A stretch of 64,000 bases of DNA. Origin: Verrucomicrobiota bacterium (GTDB taxonomy: Bacteria; Verrucomicrobiota; Verrucomicrobiia; Opitutales; Opitutaceae). Below the pieces are notes generated by a model, which did not search any database, had not been told where the DNA came from, and saw only the letters and a list, made by a program, of their open reading frames with translations. Below, in pieces: positions 37,489 through 48,560 of the stretch; position 1 is the first letter of the stretch, and each line of letters opens with the position of its first letter. The position numbers and the translations under genes were made by a program. The DNA is taken from NCBI GenBank assembly GCA_016721945.1, contig JADKHC010000001.1, positions 62,001 through 126,000 of the forward strand, written 5' to 3'.

Positions 37489-38541
37489 TTATTTCGCGTA
37501 GATCTGGTCAAACGTACCGTCGTCGGCGAAGTGCGTTTTCTTGGCTTTTGTCCAGCCGTCGAAAGCTTCGTCGATGGTGAATAGTTCGACCTTTGGAAAC
37601 TTGTCGGCGTACTTGGCCGCAGCTGCCTCGGAAGTCGGACGATAGAAATTTCTGCCCGCAATATCCTGCGCTTCGTCAGAATAGAGATATTCAAGATAAG
37701 CCTTGGCGACTTCAGCGGTGCCTTTCCTTTTCACGACCCTGTCGACCACCGTCACACTGGGCTGCGCGAGTATACTGAGCGACGGCACGACGATCTCGAA
37801 CTTGTCGGCACCGAACTCTTTCAAAGCGAGAAAAGCTTCGTTTTCCCACGAGATGAAGACGTCGCCCACACCGCGCTGGACAAAGGTTGTGGTCGAACCA
37901 CGAGCGCCGCTGTCGAGCACGGGCACGTTTTTGTAGAGCTTGCGAACGAACTCCTTCGCGGCGTCATCGCTGCCGTTTTTGCGGCGGGCGAATTCCCAGG
38001 CGGCAAGGTAGTTCCACTGCGCGCCGCCGGAGGTTTTCGGGTTCGGCGTGATCACGGCGACACCCGGTCTCACGAGATCGTCCCAGTCCTTGATGTGTTG
38101 CGAATTTCCTTTGCGGACGAGGAACACGATCGTGCTCGTGTAGGGCGCGGAGTTTTCGGGCAGACGCTTCTGCCAGTCTTGCGGAATGAGTTTCCCGTGC
38201 TCGAAAAGCGCATCGACATCACCCGCGAGCGCGAGCGTGACAATGTCAGCGTCGAGTCCGTCGATGACCGAGCGAGCCTGCTTGCCTGAGCCACCATGCG
38301 ATTGTTTCACGGTGACCTTGTCGCCGGTTTTTGCCTTCCAGAATTTGGCGAAGGCCGTGTTGTATTCGACGAAAAACTCGCGCGTTGGATCGTAGGAAAT
38401 GTTTCTAAGGACAATGTCTTTGGCCGAAACCGAACCAATTCCGCCACCCAAAATCAGCACGACCGCTAACACATATATGAACAATACGCGGTTTACCGGA
38501 GACGAGAAATTCAGGGAAGAGAGAGGAGACTGTGTGATCAC
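37489..38541 (-). CDS. sbp: Periplasmic sulfate-binding protein
   Basis: 350 residues from GTG 38541 with a signal peptide ([22 protein letters not shown]). The mature part has the sulfate-binding signatures [58 protein letters not shown] and the C-terminal [18 protein letters not shown]. It binds sulfate (or thiosulfate) by backbone NH groups and passes it to CysTW. First gene of the operon; a tandem repeat just upstream may be its operator. Confidence 0.96.
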   Translation of the reverse strand: MITQSPLSSLNFSSPVNRVLFIYVLAVVLILGGGIGSVSAKDIVLRNISYDPTREFFVEYNTAFAKFWKAKTGDKVTVKQSHGGSGKQARSVIDGLDADIVTLALAGDVDALFEHGKLIPQDWQKRLPENSAPYTSTIVFLVRKGNSQHIKDWDDLVRPGVAVITPNPKTSGGAQWNYLAAWEFARRKNGSDDAAKEFVRKLYKNVPVLDSGARGSTTTFVQRGVGDVFISWENEAFLALKEFGADKFEIVVPSLSILAQPSVTVVDRVVKRKGTAEVAKAYLEYLYSDEAQDIAGRNFYRPTSEAAAAKYADKFPKVELFTIDEAFDGWTKAKKTHFADDGTFDQIYAK

Positions 38542-38556
38542 GATTTATTACCTACT

Positions 38557-38574
38557 TGTTTAGTATGTTTAGTA
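38557..38574. promoter_or_regulatory. Tandem TGTTTAGTA repeat before sbp
   Basis: Two adjacent exact copies of TGTTTAGTA (38557-38565, 38566-38574) lie 16-33 bp upstream of the sbp GTG in an AT-rich stretch. On the sbp strand they read TACTAAACA twice. The position suits a repressor site over the promoter or leader of the sulfate operon, perhaps for the Rrf2 protein encoded nearby. No binding is shown. Confidence 0.4.
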
Positions 38575-38693
38575 ACTTACATTGTTTATTGAAAAATGGA
38601 CCGCAAGCTCATTTCCTAAGAGTTTACTAGCTCCATTGTTAGCGCCTACCAACCAACATCTTCCACTGGTTTATTGGCAGCAATCACCGGCTT

Positions 38694-39476
38694 TTAACGC
38701 AATAAAAGTCTAAGCCCATCGTGAGCGAAAGCGATTCCGCTTGGCAGCTTTGCCCCGTCGCCCGCGTGCTCCAACAGATGTGTCATGTGCGTGAAATAGG
38801 TCTGTGTCGCGGCGATTTCGTGCGCCACCGCCACCGCTTCGCTGACGCTCATGTGTGAGGAGTGCTCTTCGTATCTTAGCCCGTCGAGCACGACGACCTC
38901 GGCGCCTTTCGCCAGCGCCACGGCTTCGCGTGGCACACGCTTGCAATCGGTATAGTACACGAACTTTTTCCCACTGCTGCGTTCCGTGAAGGCTAGCCCC
39001 AACGTATTCACTCCGCCATGAGGCAACAGCGTCGATTCAATCGTGCCCTGCGCCAGCTCGAGTTTGGTCGGCATGGTCTGCAATTTGAACGCCGGGTAAC
39101 CTTTCACCACGGGTCGCTCCATGATCGCGTATGGATACATCGCGAGCACGCGACCGATTCCCTCGTCGGTTGAGTAAACCGGCAACGCGTTTCCACCGAG
39201 CAAATCGCAAAACCTCCGCAAGTCATCCATGCCCGCCACGTGATCGGCGTGGCCATGCGTAAGGATGAACAGATCGATCCATGTCACCTGATTCTGGATA
39301 CACTGGAGCCGGAATTCCGGTGCCGCATCGACCTGGATGTGCAGCCCGTCCATCACCACATGCACGCTGGCCCGCGTCCGCTTGTTACGCGGATCGGTCG
39401 ACATACACACCGCGCAATCGCACGCGATCAGCGGAACGCCTTGTGAAGTACCCGTGCCGAGAAAGATGACTTCCAT
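38694..39476 (-). CDS. PhnP-like metallo-beta-lactamase-fold hydrolase
   Basis: 260 residues. MEVIFLGTGTSQGVPLIACD with CAVC begins the fold. THGHADHVAGMDDLRRFCDL is the metal motif HxHxDH. Later ligands are in LLPHGG, VYYTDCKR and a terminal FTHMTHLLEH. This subfamily (PhnP/YcbJ-like) hydrolyses cyclic or diester phosphates; PhnP acts on phosphoribosyl cyclic phosphate. No phosphonate genes are nearby, so the natural substrate is open. Confidence 0.85.
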   Translation of the reverse strand: MEVIFLGTGTSQGVPLIACDCAVCMSTDPRNKRTRASVHVVMDGLHIQVDAAPEFRLQCIQNQVTWIDLFILTHGHADHVAGMDDLRRFCDLLGGNALPVYSTDEGIGRVLAMYPYAIMERPVVKGYPAFKLQTMPTKLELAQGTIESTLLPHGGVNTLGLAFTERSSGKKFVYYTDCKRVPREAVALAKGAEVVVLDGLRYEEHSSHMSVSEAVAVAHEIAATQTYFTHMTHLLEHAGDGAKLPSGIAFAHDGLRLLLR

Positions 39477-39603
39477 GGAAACAGCGAAGGTGAAGCACTA
39501 GAGAGTCGCAAGCACGGGAGTTGAACTGGCAGGGTCGGCCAGCTAGTTCTCGTCCCAACCAAATTTCTGGCTAATAAAACTTACCATCAGCCGTATCTAT
39601 TTC

Positions 39604-40185
39604 ATGAAGCGCTTTCTTGTTTTACTTGCGGTGATTGCAGGCGCTGTGGGCGCGGCTTGGTTTACGGCTAGGATACACGTTGCATCAAGCAAGTGCGTTC
39701 AAATCAAAGATGATGCATTTCTACAGCCCATTCCTGCACCGGGGCGGATTGAGTACGTAACGGGACCAGCACTTACCTCTGATCCCACGAGGTATAACGG
39801 CAAGAGGGTGATTCTTTCGGGCGTGTGGTATACGGGGTTCGAGCTTTCCCATCTTGCTATGAATACAGATACCGAGGTCCTTGATATCTGGGTTGACGTT
39901 AATTGGGACAAGATCGTCGAGCCCATGGGCGATTTTTCACGGAGAAATGAAAACAAAGAGGAATATTTCGATTCAAATGGGCGAATTTTGCGCCGCATCG
40001 TCGCCGAAGGAACGTTTTTCTACCGCAAACCGCCTTACGAAAATGGCCTTCTAGGCTTCGGCCACATGGGAGCATCAAACGCCCTCTTCCTCATTGATCG
40101 ATTGTATCAGTGGGAATCGCTGTCTGAAAAAGAAGCAAATCAGCAACCTCACGAACCTGAACCTCCAGTTAACGCAAAGGAATAG
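39604..40185 (+). CDS. Hypothetical membrane-anchored protein
   Basis: 193 residues with an N-terminal hydrophobic anchor (FLVLLAVIAGAVGAAWF). The rest is soluble: VTGPALTSDPTRYNGKRVILSGVWYTGFE, split around a beta-strand region, then EVLDIWVDVNWDKI and GLLGFGHMGASNALFLIDRLYQW, with an acidic/proline tail. Its codons use more A/T in the third position than its neighbours, which could mean later acquisition. No family is recognised and no function is proposed. Confidence 0.65.
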   Translation: MKRFLVLLAVIAGAVGAAWFTARIHVASSKCVQIKDDAFLQPIPAPGRIEYVTGPALTSDPTRYNGKRVILSGVWYTGFELSHLAMNTDTEVLDIWVDVNWDKIVEPMGDFSRRNENKEEYFDSNGRILRRIVAEGTFFYRKPPYENGLLGFGHMGASNALFLIDRLYQWESLSEKEANQQPHEPEPPVNAKE

Positions 40186-40245
40186 TTTTTAAGGTTTGTC
40201 GGCGCGCCCGGCGGTCGCTCCCTACCTCGAACCAGTTGTCCAGGC

Positions 40246-40280
40246 ACAAAAAAACGGCGCCACATTTCTGCGGCGCCGTT
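40246..40280 (-). terminator. Rho-independent terminator of groEL
   Basis: Minus-strand stem AACGGCGCC / GGCGCCGTT (40272-40280 with 40253-40261) with a short loop, followed by a run of T (complement of the A run 40248-40254). It lies 35 bp past the groEL stop. Confidence 0.88.
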
Positions 40281-40314
40281 GAATTGAATCTTTGGATACG
40301 AGCTATACTCGGAC

Positions 40315-41988
<1,674 letters not shown>

Positions 41989-42000
41989 TTAAGCAGTGAT

Positions 42001-42297
42001 TCAGGCGATCACGCCGAGGATGTCGTCTTCGCGAACGAGGGTGTACTTCTCGCCTTCGATCTTAACTTCGGTGCCGCCGTATTTGCTGATGAGCACCTTG
42101 TCGCCGACCTTCACTTCGAAGGCCACGAGCTTGCCGTCCTCGCCCTTCTTACCAGTGCCGAGGGCGATGACCTTGGCCTCTTGGGGCTTTTCCTTGGCGG
42201 AATCGGGAATAATGATTCCACCACGTACCTGTTCCTTCTCTTCGATGTGTTGCACGAGCACACGATCGCCGATGGGTTTGATGTTAACTTTAGCCAT
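42001..42297 (-). CDS. groES: Co-chaperonin GroES
   Basis: 98 residues. [21 protein letters not shown] begins the beta-barrel, the mobile loop [16 protein letters not shown] contacts GroEL, and [16 protein letters not shown] with EDDILGVIA ends the fold. It caps the GroEL ring. No CIRCE operator (TTAGCACTC-N9-GAGTGCTAA) was found upstream. Confidence 0.97.
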   Translation of the reverse strand: MAKVNIKPIGDRVLVQHIEEKEQVRGGIIIPDSAKEKPQEAKVIALGTGKKGEDGKLVAFEVKVGDKVLISKYGGTEVKIEGEKYTLVREDDILGVIA

Positions 42298-42343
42298 AAT
42301 ATTTGGTTTTGGTTGAGGATGATTGTTCGTGTTTCAGGAACGA

Positions 42344-42376
42344 CGTAAACCGGTGGCAGATGGCGACCGGTTTACG
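42344..42376 (-). other. Hairpin between dnaK and groES
   Basis: Perfect 11-bp stem CGTAAACCGGT (42344-42354) with ACCGGTTTACG (42366-42376) and an 11-nt loop in the 94-bp spacer. No T run follows on the minus strand, so it may act as an mRNA-processing or attenuation structure between the chaperone genes and not as a full terminator. Confidence 0.6.
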
Positions 42377-42391
42377 AAAATTCGCGAAAAA

Positions 42392-44332
42392 TTATTTCTT
42401 CTTGTCGTCGTCGACCACTTCGAAGTCAGCATCGACAACGTCGGCCTTCTTCTCGGTTTTCTTCGCGGCCTCAGGAGCGGGACCAGCGGAAGCTCCGGCG
42501 GCGCCAGCAGCTCCGGCGGCCTCAGCGGCCTTCTGGGCTTCGGCATAGAGTTCAGCGCCGAGTTTGGAGAGATTCTCCATGGCGGCCTTCATCTTGTCGG
42601 TGTCGTTTGATTCGAGATCTTTCTTAGCCTCGACGATGGCTGCTTCGATCGGTGCCTTCTTATCCGCAGGGAGTTTGTCGCCCGCTTCTTTGACGGCCTT
42701 TTCGAGCTGGTAGATGCCGCTGTCGAGCTGGTTCTTAGCCTCGACGGCTTCCTTGCGTTTCTTGTCCTCGGCGGCGTGAAGCTCGGCTTCCTTGGTCATC
42801 TTCTCAACCTCTTCTTTGGAGAGGCCAGACGAACCTTGGATGGTGATCTTCTGATCCTTGCCGGTGCCAAGATCTTTGGCGGAAACGTGGAGAATGCCGT
42901 TGGCGTCGATGTCGAAAGTGACCTCGATCTGCGGGACGCCGCGAGGCGCCGGCGGAATGCCATCGAGCTTGAAATTGCCAAGGCTCTTGTTGTCGCGCGA
43001 CATCGGGCGCTCGCCCTGCAACACGACGATTTCGACGCCAGGCTGGTTGTCGCTGTAAGTGGAGAAAGTCTGCGTCTTCTTCGACGGGATCGTGGTGTTG
43101 CGCGGAATCATCGGCGTGGAGACCTGGCCCGCAGTCTCGATGCCAAGCGTGAGCGGAGTCACATCAAGCAAGAGCACATCGCGAACTTCGCCCTTGAGCA
43201 CGCCACCCTGAATGGCCGCGCCGACGGCGACGACTTCATCGGGGTTCACGCCCTGATGCGGCGGCTTGCCGCCGAGATTCTTCGCGATGTCGACGACCTT
43301 CGGCATGCGGGTCATGCCGCCGACGAGCACGAGCTCATCGATCTGAGCGGAGGTGAGGTTGGCGTCTTTGAGACAGTTTTTGAAAGGTTGGAGGCAGCGA
43401 TCAGTTAGGGATTCGCAGATCTGCTCCATCTTCGAGCGGCTGAGCGAGACATTGAGATGCTTCGGGCCGGATGCGTCTGCCGTGATGAACGGCAGGTTTA
43501 TATCTACCGACTGGGTAGAGGAGAGCGCGATCTTGGCTTTTTCAGCTTCTTCCTTGAGGCGTTGAAGAGCCATCGGGTCCTTGCGGAGATCGATGCCGCT
43601 TTCTTTTTTGAAAGTATCAACGAGCCAGTTGATGATGGCTTCGTCCCAGTTGTCGCCACCGAGGTGGGTGTCGCCATTGGTCGCCTTCACTTCGAAGACG
43701 CCGTCGCCGATTTCGAGCACGGACACGTCGAACGTACCGCCGCCCAAATCGAACACAGAAATTTTTTCGTCCTTCTTCTTGTCGAGACCGTAAGCGAGCG
43801 ACGCTGCTGTAGGTTCATTGATGATACGGATGACCTCGAGACCGGCGATCTTGCCCGCGTCTTTCGTGGCCTGACGTTGCGCATCGTTGAAATAAGCCGG
43901 CACGGTGATCACGGCCTGCGTGATCTTTTCGCCGAGGTAAGCTTCGGCATCGGCCTTCATCTTGCCGAGGACGAACGAGGCGATCTGCTCGGGAGCGAAG
44001 CGCTCGGTCTTGTCACCGACTTGAACCTCGATGTAGGCGTCGCTGTTTTTGCCTTCGACGACCTTGAAGGGAAAACCCGCGGCTTCCTTCTGGATTTCGT
44101 TAAATTTGCGCCCGATCAAACGCTTCGCGGAAAACACCGTGTTGCGGGGATTGGTGACGGCTTGGCGTTTGGCGGCTTGGCCAACCAGGCGTTCGCCGGT
44201 CTTGGTGAATGCGACGACCGATGGTGTGGTGCGCGCGCCTTCCGCGTTGGCGATAACAACAGGTTCGCCGCCTTCCATCACGGCCATGCAAGAATTAGTG
44301 GTGCCTAGATCGATGCCTAAAATGCGACTCAT
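42392..44332 (-). CDS. dnaK: Chaperone DnaK (Hsp70)
   Basis: 646 residues. [37 protein letters not shown] and [12 protein letters not shown] are the three Hsp70 ATPase signatures. The substrate domain and helical lid follow, and the C-terminus is Ala/Gly-rich ending in acidic/lysine residues (DDDKKK). It is upstream of groES-groEL on the same strand, an uncommon arrangement; grpE, dnaJ and hrcA are not in the window. Confidence 0.98.
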   Translation of the reverse strand: MSRILGIDLGTTNSCMAVMEGGEPVVIANAEGARTTPSVVAFTKTGERLVGQAAKRQAVTNPRNTVFSAKRLIGRKFNEIQKEAAGFPFKVVEGKNSDAYIEVQVGDKTERFAPEQIASFVLGKMKADAEAYLGEKITQAVITVPAYFNDAQRQATKDAGKIAGLEVIRIINEPTAASLAYGLDKKKDEKISVFDLGGGTFDVSVLEIGDGVFEVKATNGDTHLGGDNWDEAIINWLVDTFKKESGIDLRKDPMALQRLKEEAEKAKIALSSTQSVDINLPFITADASGPKHLNVSLSRSKMEQICESLTDRCLQPFKNCLKDANLTSAQIDELVLVGGMTRMPKVVDIAKNLGGKPPHQGVNPDEVVAVGAAIQGGVLKGEVRDVLLLDVTPLTLGIETAGQVSTPMIPRNTTIPSKKTQTFSTYSDNQPGVEIVVLQGERPMSRDNKSLGNFKLDGIPPAPRGVPQIEVTFDIDANGILHVSAKDLGTGKDQKITIQGSSGLSKEEVEKMTKEAELHAAEDKKRKEAVEAKNQLDSGIYQLEKAVKEAGDKLPADKKAPIEAAIVEAKKDLESNDTDKMKAAMENLSKLGAELYAEAQKAAEAAGAAGAAGASAGPAPEAAKKTEKKADVVDADFEVVDDDKKK

Positions 44333-44626
44333 GCCCTTCTCTTAGCAATGCATGTGCCCCGGGAATCGCTTTTGTCGTAACTATTTGTTTTATAGTTATT
44401 AATAATTATTACCGAGCCTATCGCGACTCACGCTAAGCCTCAAATCTGAGCCAAGCTGGCACAGTTTTAATCGAATCGAAATGTGCCATGGCTCAATTGT
44501 GACACACAAGTTTCGGGCAAAAAACTGGTCTCTACGCCCACCACCGTCCACTCCAACACCAGTCGAAAACATCGCACGGTTCTACACGCCAGTTGAATTC
44601 CGCCCGTTTCATTCTACCGTGTGTGC
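44333..44626. other. Divergent dnaK / LON-protein intergenic region
   Basis: 294 bases without a gene. An AT-rich patch (44378-44412) holds the inverted pair TAACTAT (44378-44384) and ATAGTTA (44392-44398), about 45-65 bp before the dnaK start on its strand. It could be part of the dnaK promoter or operator. No heat-shock sigma (CTTGAA / CCCCAT) or CIRCE sequence is visible. Confidence 0.4.
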
Positions 44627-45310
44627 ATGGAAATGGAGATCACTTTGCCTAACGAAATCGCCGTCATGACCCTGCCCGACATGACGTTTTTTCCGCAGGC
44701 GCTCCTCCCGCTGCACATCTTCGAGCCGCGCTACCAGCAGATGCTTAAAGAATCCCTCGCCACCGACCGGCTCTTCGCCGTCGCGGGAATTAACTCAAAA
44801 AAAGCCAAGGAAACCGGCCAGTTCGAGCCGCCCCATCGCATTGCCACCGTGGGCATCGTGCGCGCCTGCCAGAAAAGCGACAACGGCACCTCGAACCTCC
44901 TGCTTCAGGGGCTCGCCCGCGTCGAGATCGTCGAAATCCTCAGCGAGCAGCCCTTCCGCCGCGTGCGCATCAAGGCCCTATCCAGCTCGCCCGGCGCGGA
45001 CACCGAGGTAAACACTCGCCTGCGCCAAACCCTCGGAAAACTTCTCCACACGAAACAACGGCTCGGCGGCTCCGTCCCCGGCGAATTTTCCCAATTTCTC
45101 AAAACCGTCAACGACCCCGAGACCTTCGTTGACCTCGCCGCCGCCACCCTTTGCGACGACACCAAGCTCAAGCAAAAGCTGCTCGAAACTCTGGACGTGC
45201 ATGCGCGCCTGCAACTCTACACCGAGCGCGTACGCCACGAAATCGAGACGCTAAAACTTCAGCAAAAGCTACAAGGCCGCCTCCCCGACAACCGCATCGA
45301 GCGTAACTAA
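44627..45310 (+). CDS. LON substrate-binding-domain protein
   Basis: 227 residues from ATG 44627. TLPDMTFFPQALLPLHIFEPRYQQML is the conserved N-terminal signature of the Lon N-domain (PUA-like); it is given here over two strands, with PLHIFEPRY the key part. DRLFAVAGI and VGIVRACQKSDNGTSNLLLQ continue the fold. There is no AAA+ or protease domain, so it is a stand-alone LON-domain protein, possibly a substrate adaptor. Its role is not established. Confidence 0.85.
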   Translation: MEMEITLPNEIAVMTLPDMTFFPQALLPLHIFEPRYQQMLKESLATDRLFAVAGINSKKAKETGQFEPPHRIATVGIVRACQKSDNGTSNLLLQGLARVEIVEILSEQPFRRVRIKALSSSPGADTEVNTRLRQTLGKLLHTKQRLGGSVPGEFSQFLKTVNDPETFVDLAAATLCDDTKLKQKLLETLDVHARLQLYTERVRHEIETLKLQQKLQGRLPDNRIERN

Positions 45311-45389
45311 ACCGCTACGCCAGCGAGACACGGTCGGTTGATTTGTATCAAGGCACGCCAGCTCTGCGTCGTATAAAATCAGAAGCACG

Positions 45390-45599
45390 ATGAGTTTTTC
45401 CTGCCCCCACTTTCGCCCTGACGACGAGTATTGCCTTCGGCTAAAAACCGACTGCGTGCCCGGCCGCCCGGGCTGCGTGGTTCCCGGCAAAACCGTTTTT
45501 GCCACACCCGTCGCCGAACGTATCCGCCTCCGCGAAGAAGAAAAACGTCAGCGGGCCGCTGAAAATCCGCCCACACAGGCCAGTCGCCAAAAACGTTAG
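45390..45599 (+). CDS. Small cysteine-rich protein
   Basis: 69 residues. Four cysteines lie in CPHFRPDDEYCLRLKTDC and PGRPGCVVPG, a pattern I recall from short conserved proteins of uncertain role. The spacing suggests a zinc or iron-sulfur site. The C-terminal part is a charged helix (AERIRLREEEKRQRAAE). It lies between the LON-domain gene and the nitroreductase, all on the plus strand. Confidence 0.65.
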   Translation: MSFSCPHFRPDDEYCLRLKTDCVPGRPGCVVPGKTVFATPVAERIRLREEEKRQRAAENPPTQASRQKR

Positions 45600-45706
45600 T
45601 ATCATTTTGCCGGTTCGTCCCAGGAAGCGTAACGCAACCGCTGCCACGCTTTTTTGCAGCCGGGAATTTCTCGACCACGCGCCGCAGCGTGCTTAACAAT
45701 AACACT

Positions 45707-46381
45707 ATGAATCTTAGCGCTCTCGAAGCCATGCACGCACGTCGCTCCATCCGCGAGTTCGAGTCCGAACTCGTCCCCGCCGACGTCATCAAACAACTCG
45801 TCGAGGCCGCCGGCCGCGCGCCCAGCTCCAAGAACACGCAACCCTGGCGCCTGTATCTCGTGCAAGGCGCAGCGCTCGAAGCCCTGCGCGCCGACTACCT
45901 CGCCGCTTTCGAGTCCGGTAAACCCGCCAAGCCCGGCTACCAATATTCGCCGAACCCATTGCCAGAAACCTGGGCCGCGCGCGCCAAGGATGTCGGTATT
46001 GGCATTTTCAAGCACAAGGGCATCGGTCGCGACGACACCGAAAAACGGCGCGCCCATGACCGCGAGAACTTCCGCTTCTTCGGCGCACAACAGATGTTCT
46101 TCCTCGGCACACAGGAAAACGCCTTTTCCTACGGTACTTTTCTCGACTGCGGCTTCGTTCTCGACAACCTCATGCTAGGCCTAACCGCACTCGGCTACGG
46201 TTCCTGCCCGCAGTTCAGTGTGATGATTTATCCCGACCTGTTAAAGAAACACATTCCCAACAGCGCCGACACGCTCTTCATCGCAGGCCTGCCCTTCGGC
46301 CGCCCGAAAACCGGCAGTCAGGTCAACGCCTTCCAACCCGCCCGCGAATTGATCGACAACTGGTTCAAGACGATCGGCTAA
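45707..46381 (+). CDS. Nitroreductase-family flavoprotein
   Basis: 224 residues from ATG 45707; GTG 45689 is an alternative. MHARRSIREFE is the FMN-binding R-RSxRxF motif, and AAGRAPSSKNTQPWRLYLV the second FMN segment. GFVLDNLMLGLTALGYGSCP and FIAGLPFGRP complete the fold. It is an NAD(P)H-dependent FMN enzyme reducing nitro compounds, quinones or related acceptors. The physiological substrate is unknown. Confidence 0.92.
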   Translation: MNLSALEAMHARRSIREFESELVPADVIKQLVEAAGRAPSSKNTQPWRLYLVQGAALEALRADYLAAFESGKPAKPGYQYSPNPLPETWAARAKDVGIGIFKHKGIGRDDTEKRRAHDRENFRFFGAQQMFFLGTQENAFSYGTFLDCGFVLDNLMLGLTALGYGSCPQFSVMIYPDLLKKHIPNSADTLFIAGLPFGRPKTGSQVNAFQPARELIDNWFKTIG

Positions 46382-46403
46382 ATCGTTGATCAAAAGTACC
46401 GCT

Positions 46404-46482
46404 GAAGCGCGGAAGAACGAAAACGCGGGCGGAGGCTCGCAACTTCCGTGCCTCCGCTTCTCCGCATTTCCGCGATTAACGT
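46404..46482. repeat. CGCGGAAAYGCGGAAG-type repeat with inverted halves
   Basis: The left half (GAAGCGCGGAAGAACGAAAA) and right half (CTCCGCTTCTCCGCATTTCC) are related inversely, so the 79 bp can form a long imperfect hairpin. Bases about 32347-32385 carry a similar unit. It lies in the 262-bp gap before the ABC transporter genes; no other feature is seen there. Confidence 0.5.
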
Positions 46483-46643
46483 TCCAGTTTTAAATATATT
46501 TCGCTCAGCTGTAACCTGCGGCTTCGCTCTTGTGTATCAGAGCTAATGAGTCGAAATATCCGCCCATGTCCGCTTCACCCCATGCGCCTGCATTTCCAGC
46601 TGGTTCGATGAAGGGCGGCTGAACGGATAATGTTTCTCTTCCG

Positions 46644-47588
46644 ATGCGCGACGTCATCATAGAAGCCAAAGGCCTGGGCAAAACCTATGGCAGCCAACGC
46701 GCCCTCGCGGATGTGAACATCGCCGTACCACCCGGCACGATCGGTCTGCTCGGCCCCAACGGCGCGGGCAAAACAACGTTCATCAAGTGCCTGCTCAATC
46801 TTGAAACACCCACTACCGGCAATGCCACCGTGCTCGGTTGCGAGATTCGCGCGCAAAATCGCGCCTCGCGCGAACGCGTGGGCTACAGTCCTGAACAGGA
46901 TTGCCACGTCCCGGGAATGGTCGGCTGCGAGTATGTAACTTATTGCGGGCAACTTTCCGGCATGTCGTTTCAACGCGCCCGCCAGCGTGCCCACGAAATC
47001 CTCGATCTCGTCGGCATGGGACAGGAGCGTTACCGTTCGGTCGACACGTACTCGACCGGCATGAAGCAACGCGTGAAACTCGCGCAAGCCCTCGTGCACG
47101 ACCCCGAGCTCGTCATCCTCGACGAACCAACCAACGGCCTCGACGCCTCCGGTCGCGAAAGCATTCTTCAACTCATCGGCTCGCTCTGGAAACAACTCGG
47201 CGTGAGCGTGATGATTTCCTCGCACCTGCTGCACGACGTCGAGCGCATCTGCGACCGCGTCATCATCATCGCCGACGGCCGCGTGATCGAACACGACAGC
47301 ATGGAAGCGTTGAAAAATCGCCACCGCCGCATCGTCGAGCTCGCGCCTTCGTCCGAAGCCGAACGATTCACTATCGTCCTGAAAAACGCCGGCCTGCCCG
47401 TCGAGCGTCTCTCCAACGGCCGCTTGCGCGTCGAGACGCCCTCCGAGTCCGCCGAACCCATCCTCAGCCTCATGCGTCAGCACAACCTGCCGCCGGCCGA
47501 GATCGTCGCCAACCCCAACGCACTCCACGAGCTGTTCCTGAAATCGCTCGCTGCGAGCAAGACTCCGCAAAATGGAAACGCCGCTTGA
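46644..47588 (+). CDS. ABC-2 type transporter ATPase
   Basis: 314 residues. Walker A GPNGAGKTT, signature YSTGMKQRVKLAQAL, Walker B LVILDEPTNGLD and H-loop MISSHLLHDVE are intact. CcmA/NatA-like. The C-terminal domain (about 225-314) is the ligand-independent regulatory extension common in ABC-2 ATPases. It overlaps the start of its permease by 17 bp. The substrate (lipid, ion, peptide or antibiotic) is unknown. Confidence 0.9.
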   Translation: MRDVIIEAKGLGKTYGSQRALADVNIAVPPGTIGLLGPNGAGKTTFIKCLLNLETPTTGNATVLGCEIRAQNRASRERVGYSPEQDCHVPGMVGCEYVTYCGQLSGMSFQRARQRAHEILDLVGMGQERYRSVDTYSTGMKQRVKLAQALVHDPELVILDEPTNGLDASGRESILQLIGSLWKQLGVSVMISSHLLHDVERICDRVIIIADGRVIEHDSMEALKNRHRRIVELAPSSEAERFTIVLKNAGLPVERLSNGRLRVETPSESAEPILSLMRQHNLPPAEIVANPNALHELFLKSLAASKTPQNGNAA

Positions 47589-48560
47589 TCTGAGACGCTG
47601 GCAGGAGAAGCCAGCCGGTGTCGCCTACCGGCGCTGGGTCATTGTATCCACCGGGCTGCGACAGCTCATGCGCATGCGCTTTTTCCAGATCCTGCTCTTT
47701 CTGGCCTGGACCGCCGGTGTACTCATGGCAGCCATAGGCTTCGTCTTCACCCAATCGCTGACCAGCGGCGGCTGGTTGGAAAGTTTTGCCACGAGCCTCG
47801 GTCCGCGCCCGCAAGCTATCGTCTCGGCTTTTTGCGCGCTTGTCCTGCTCTACCCCGACATCTGCATCGGCGGACTTTTACCGGTGTCTTCTGGTTACAC
47901 TCGTTTCTTGCACTCGGCTTCAGCCTCATCGCGCTGTCTGTCGTAGTCCCTCGCCTGATCACGCGCGACCGCGCGAGCAACGCCCTCACGATCTATCTCT
48001 CGCGCCCGCTCACCTCGTTCGATTATCTGCTGGGCAAACTCGGGATCATTCTAGGCATTCTGGTGCTGATGTGGACGGGGCCGTTGCTGCTCGGCTGGTT
48101 GCTCAGCATGGCCTTCGCGCCGGACAGCGACTTTTTTGTTTATTCGTTTTTACCGCTTTCGCGCGCCCTGCTTTTCAATCTGATCGCCCTTGTAACACTG
48201 GCCGCGGTCGCGATGGGGGTATCGGCGCTCGGAAAAACCGCGCGCGCCGTCGTACCGATCTGGATGGCCGCGTGGATTGTTGCGGGGATGATCGCTAGCC
48301 TACCCACCACACCGGACGTCGTCCGCGCCGCGAGCTTCAGTCGCAATTTGGAGGAAGTTCGGCAGGACATTTTCCGCGTCGACGAAATCCTGATCAAAGC
48401 CGGTGAAACGCTCCCGCTGGTCGACCGCGGCCTTACTAAAAACATGTTGAGCTTGGGACAGCGCGAGTCGAAGCGCAGCGCCACCGGAGCCTACATCGGC
48501 CTCGCCGCCATCGTCGTAGTTTCGTCCTTCGTGTTTTCCCGAAAGTTACGCCCCGAATGA
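47572..48560 (+). CDS. ABC-2 permease, frameshifted as assembled
   Basis: The first frame (47572 onward) gives GLRQLMRMRFFQILLFLAW...ALVLLYPDICIGG, then departs. The second frame continues as TFTGVFWLHSFLALGFSLIA and runs to 48560. Adding one T to CTTTTACC at about 47875-47880 (ICIGGLFTGVFWLHSF) joins them in one protein of about 329 residues with some six TM segments. This is a single-base homopolymer error or a fresh mutation. Its end overlaps the next ATPase start (48557-48560). Confidence 0.82.

Noticed and set aside
44333..44460. CIRCE or heat-shock sigma promoter before dnaK
   Set aside because: No TTAGCACTC-N9-GAGTGCTAA or CTTGAA/CCCCAT match; only an unrelated 7-bp inverted repeat is present.
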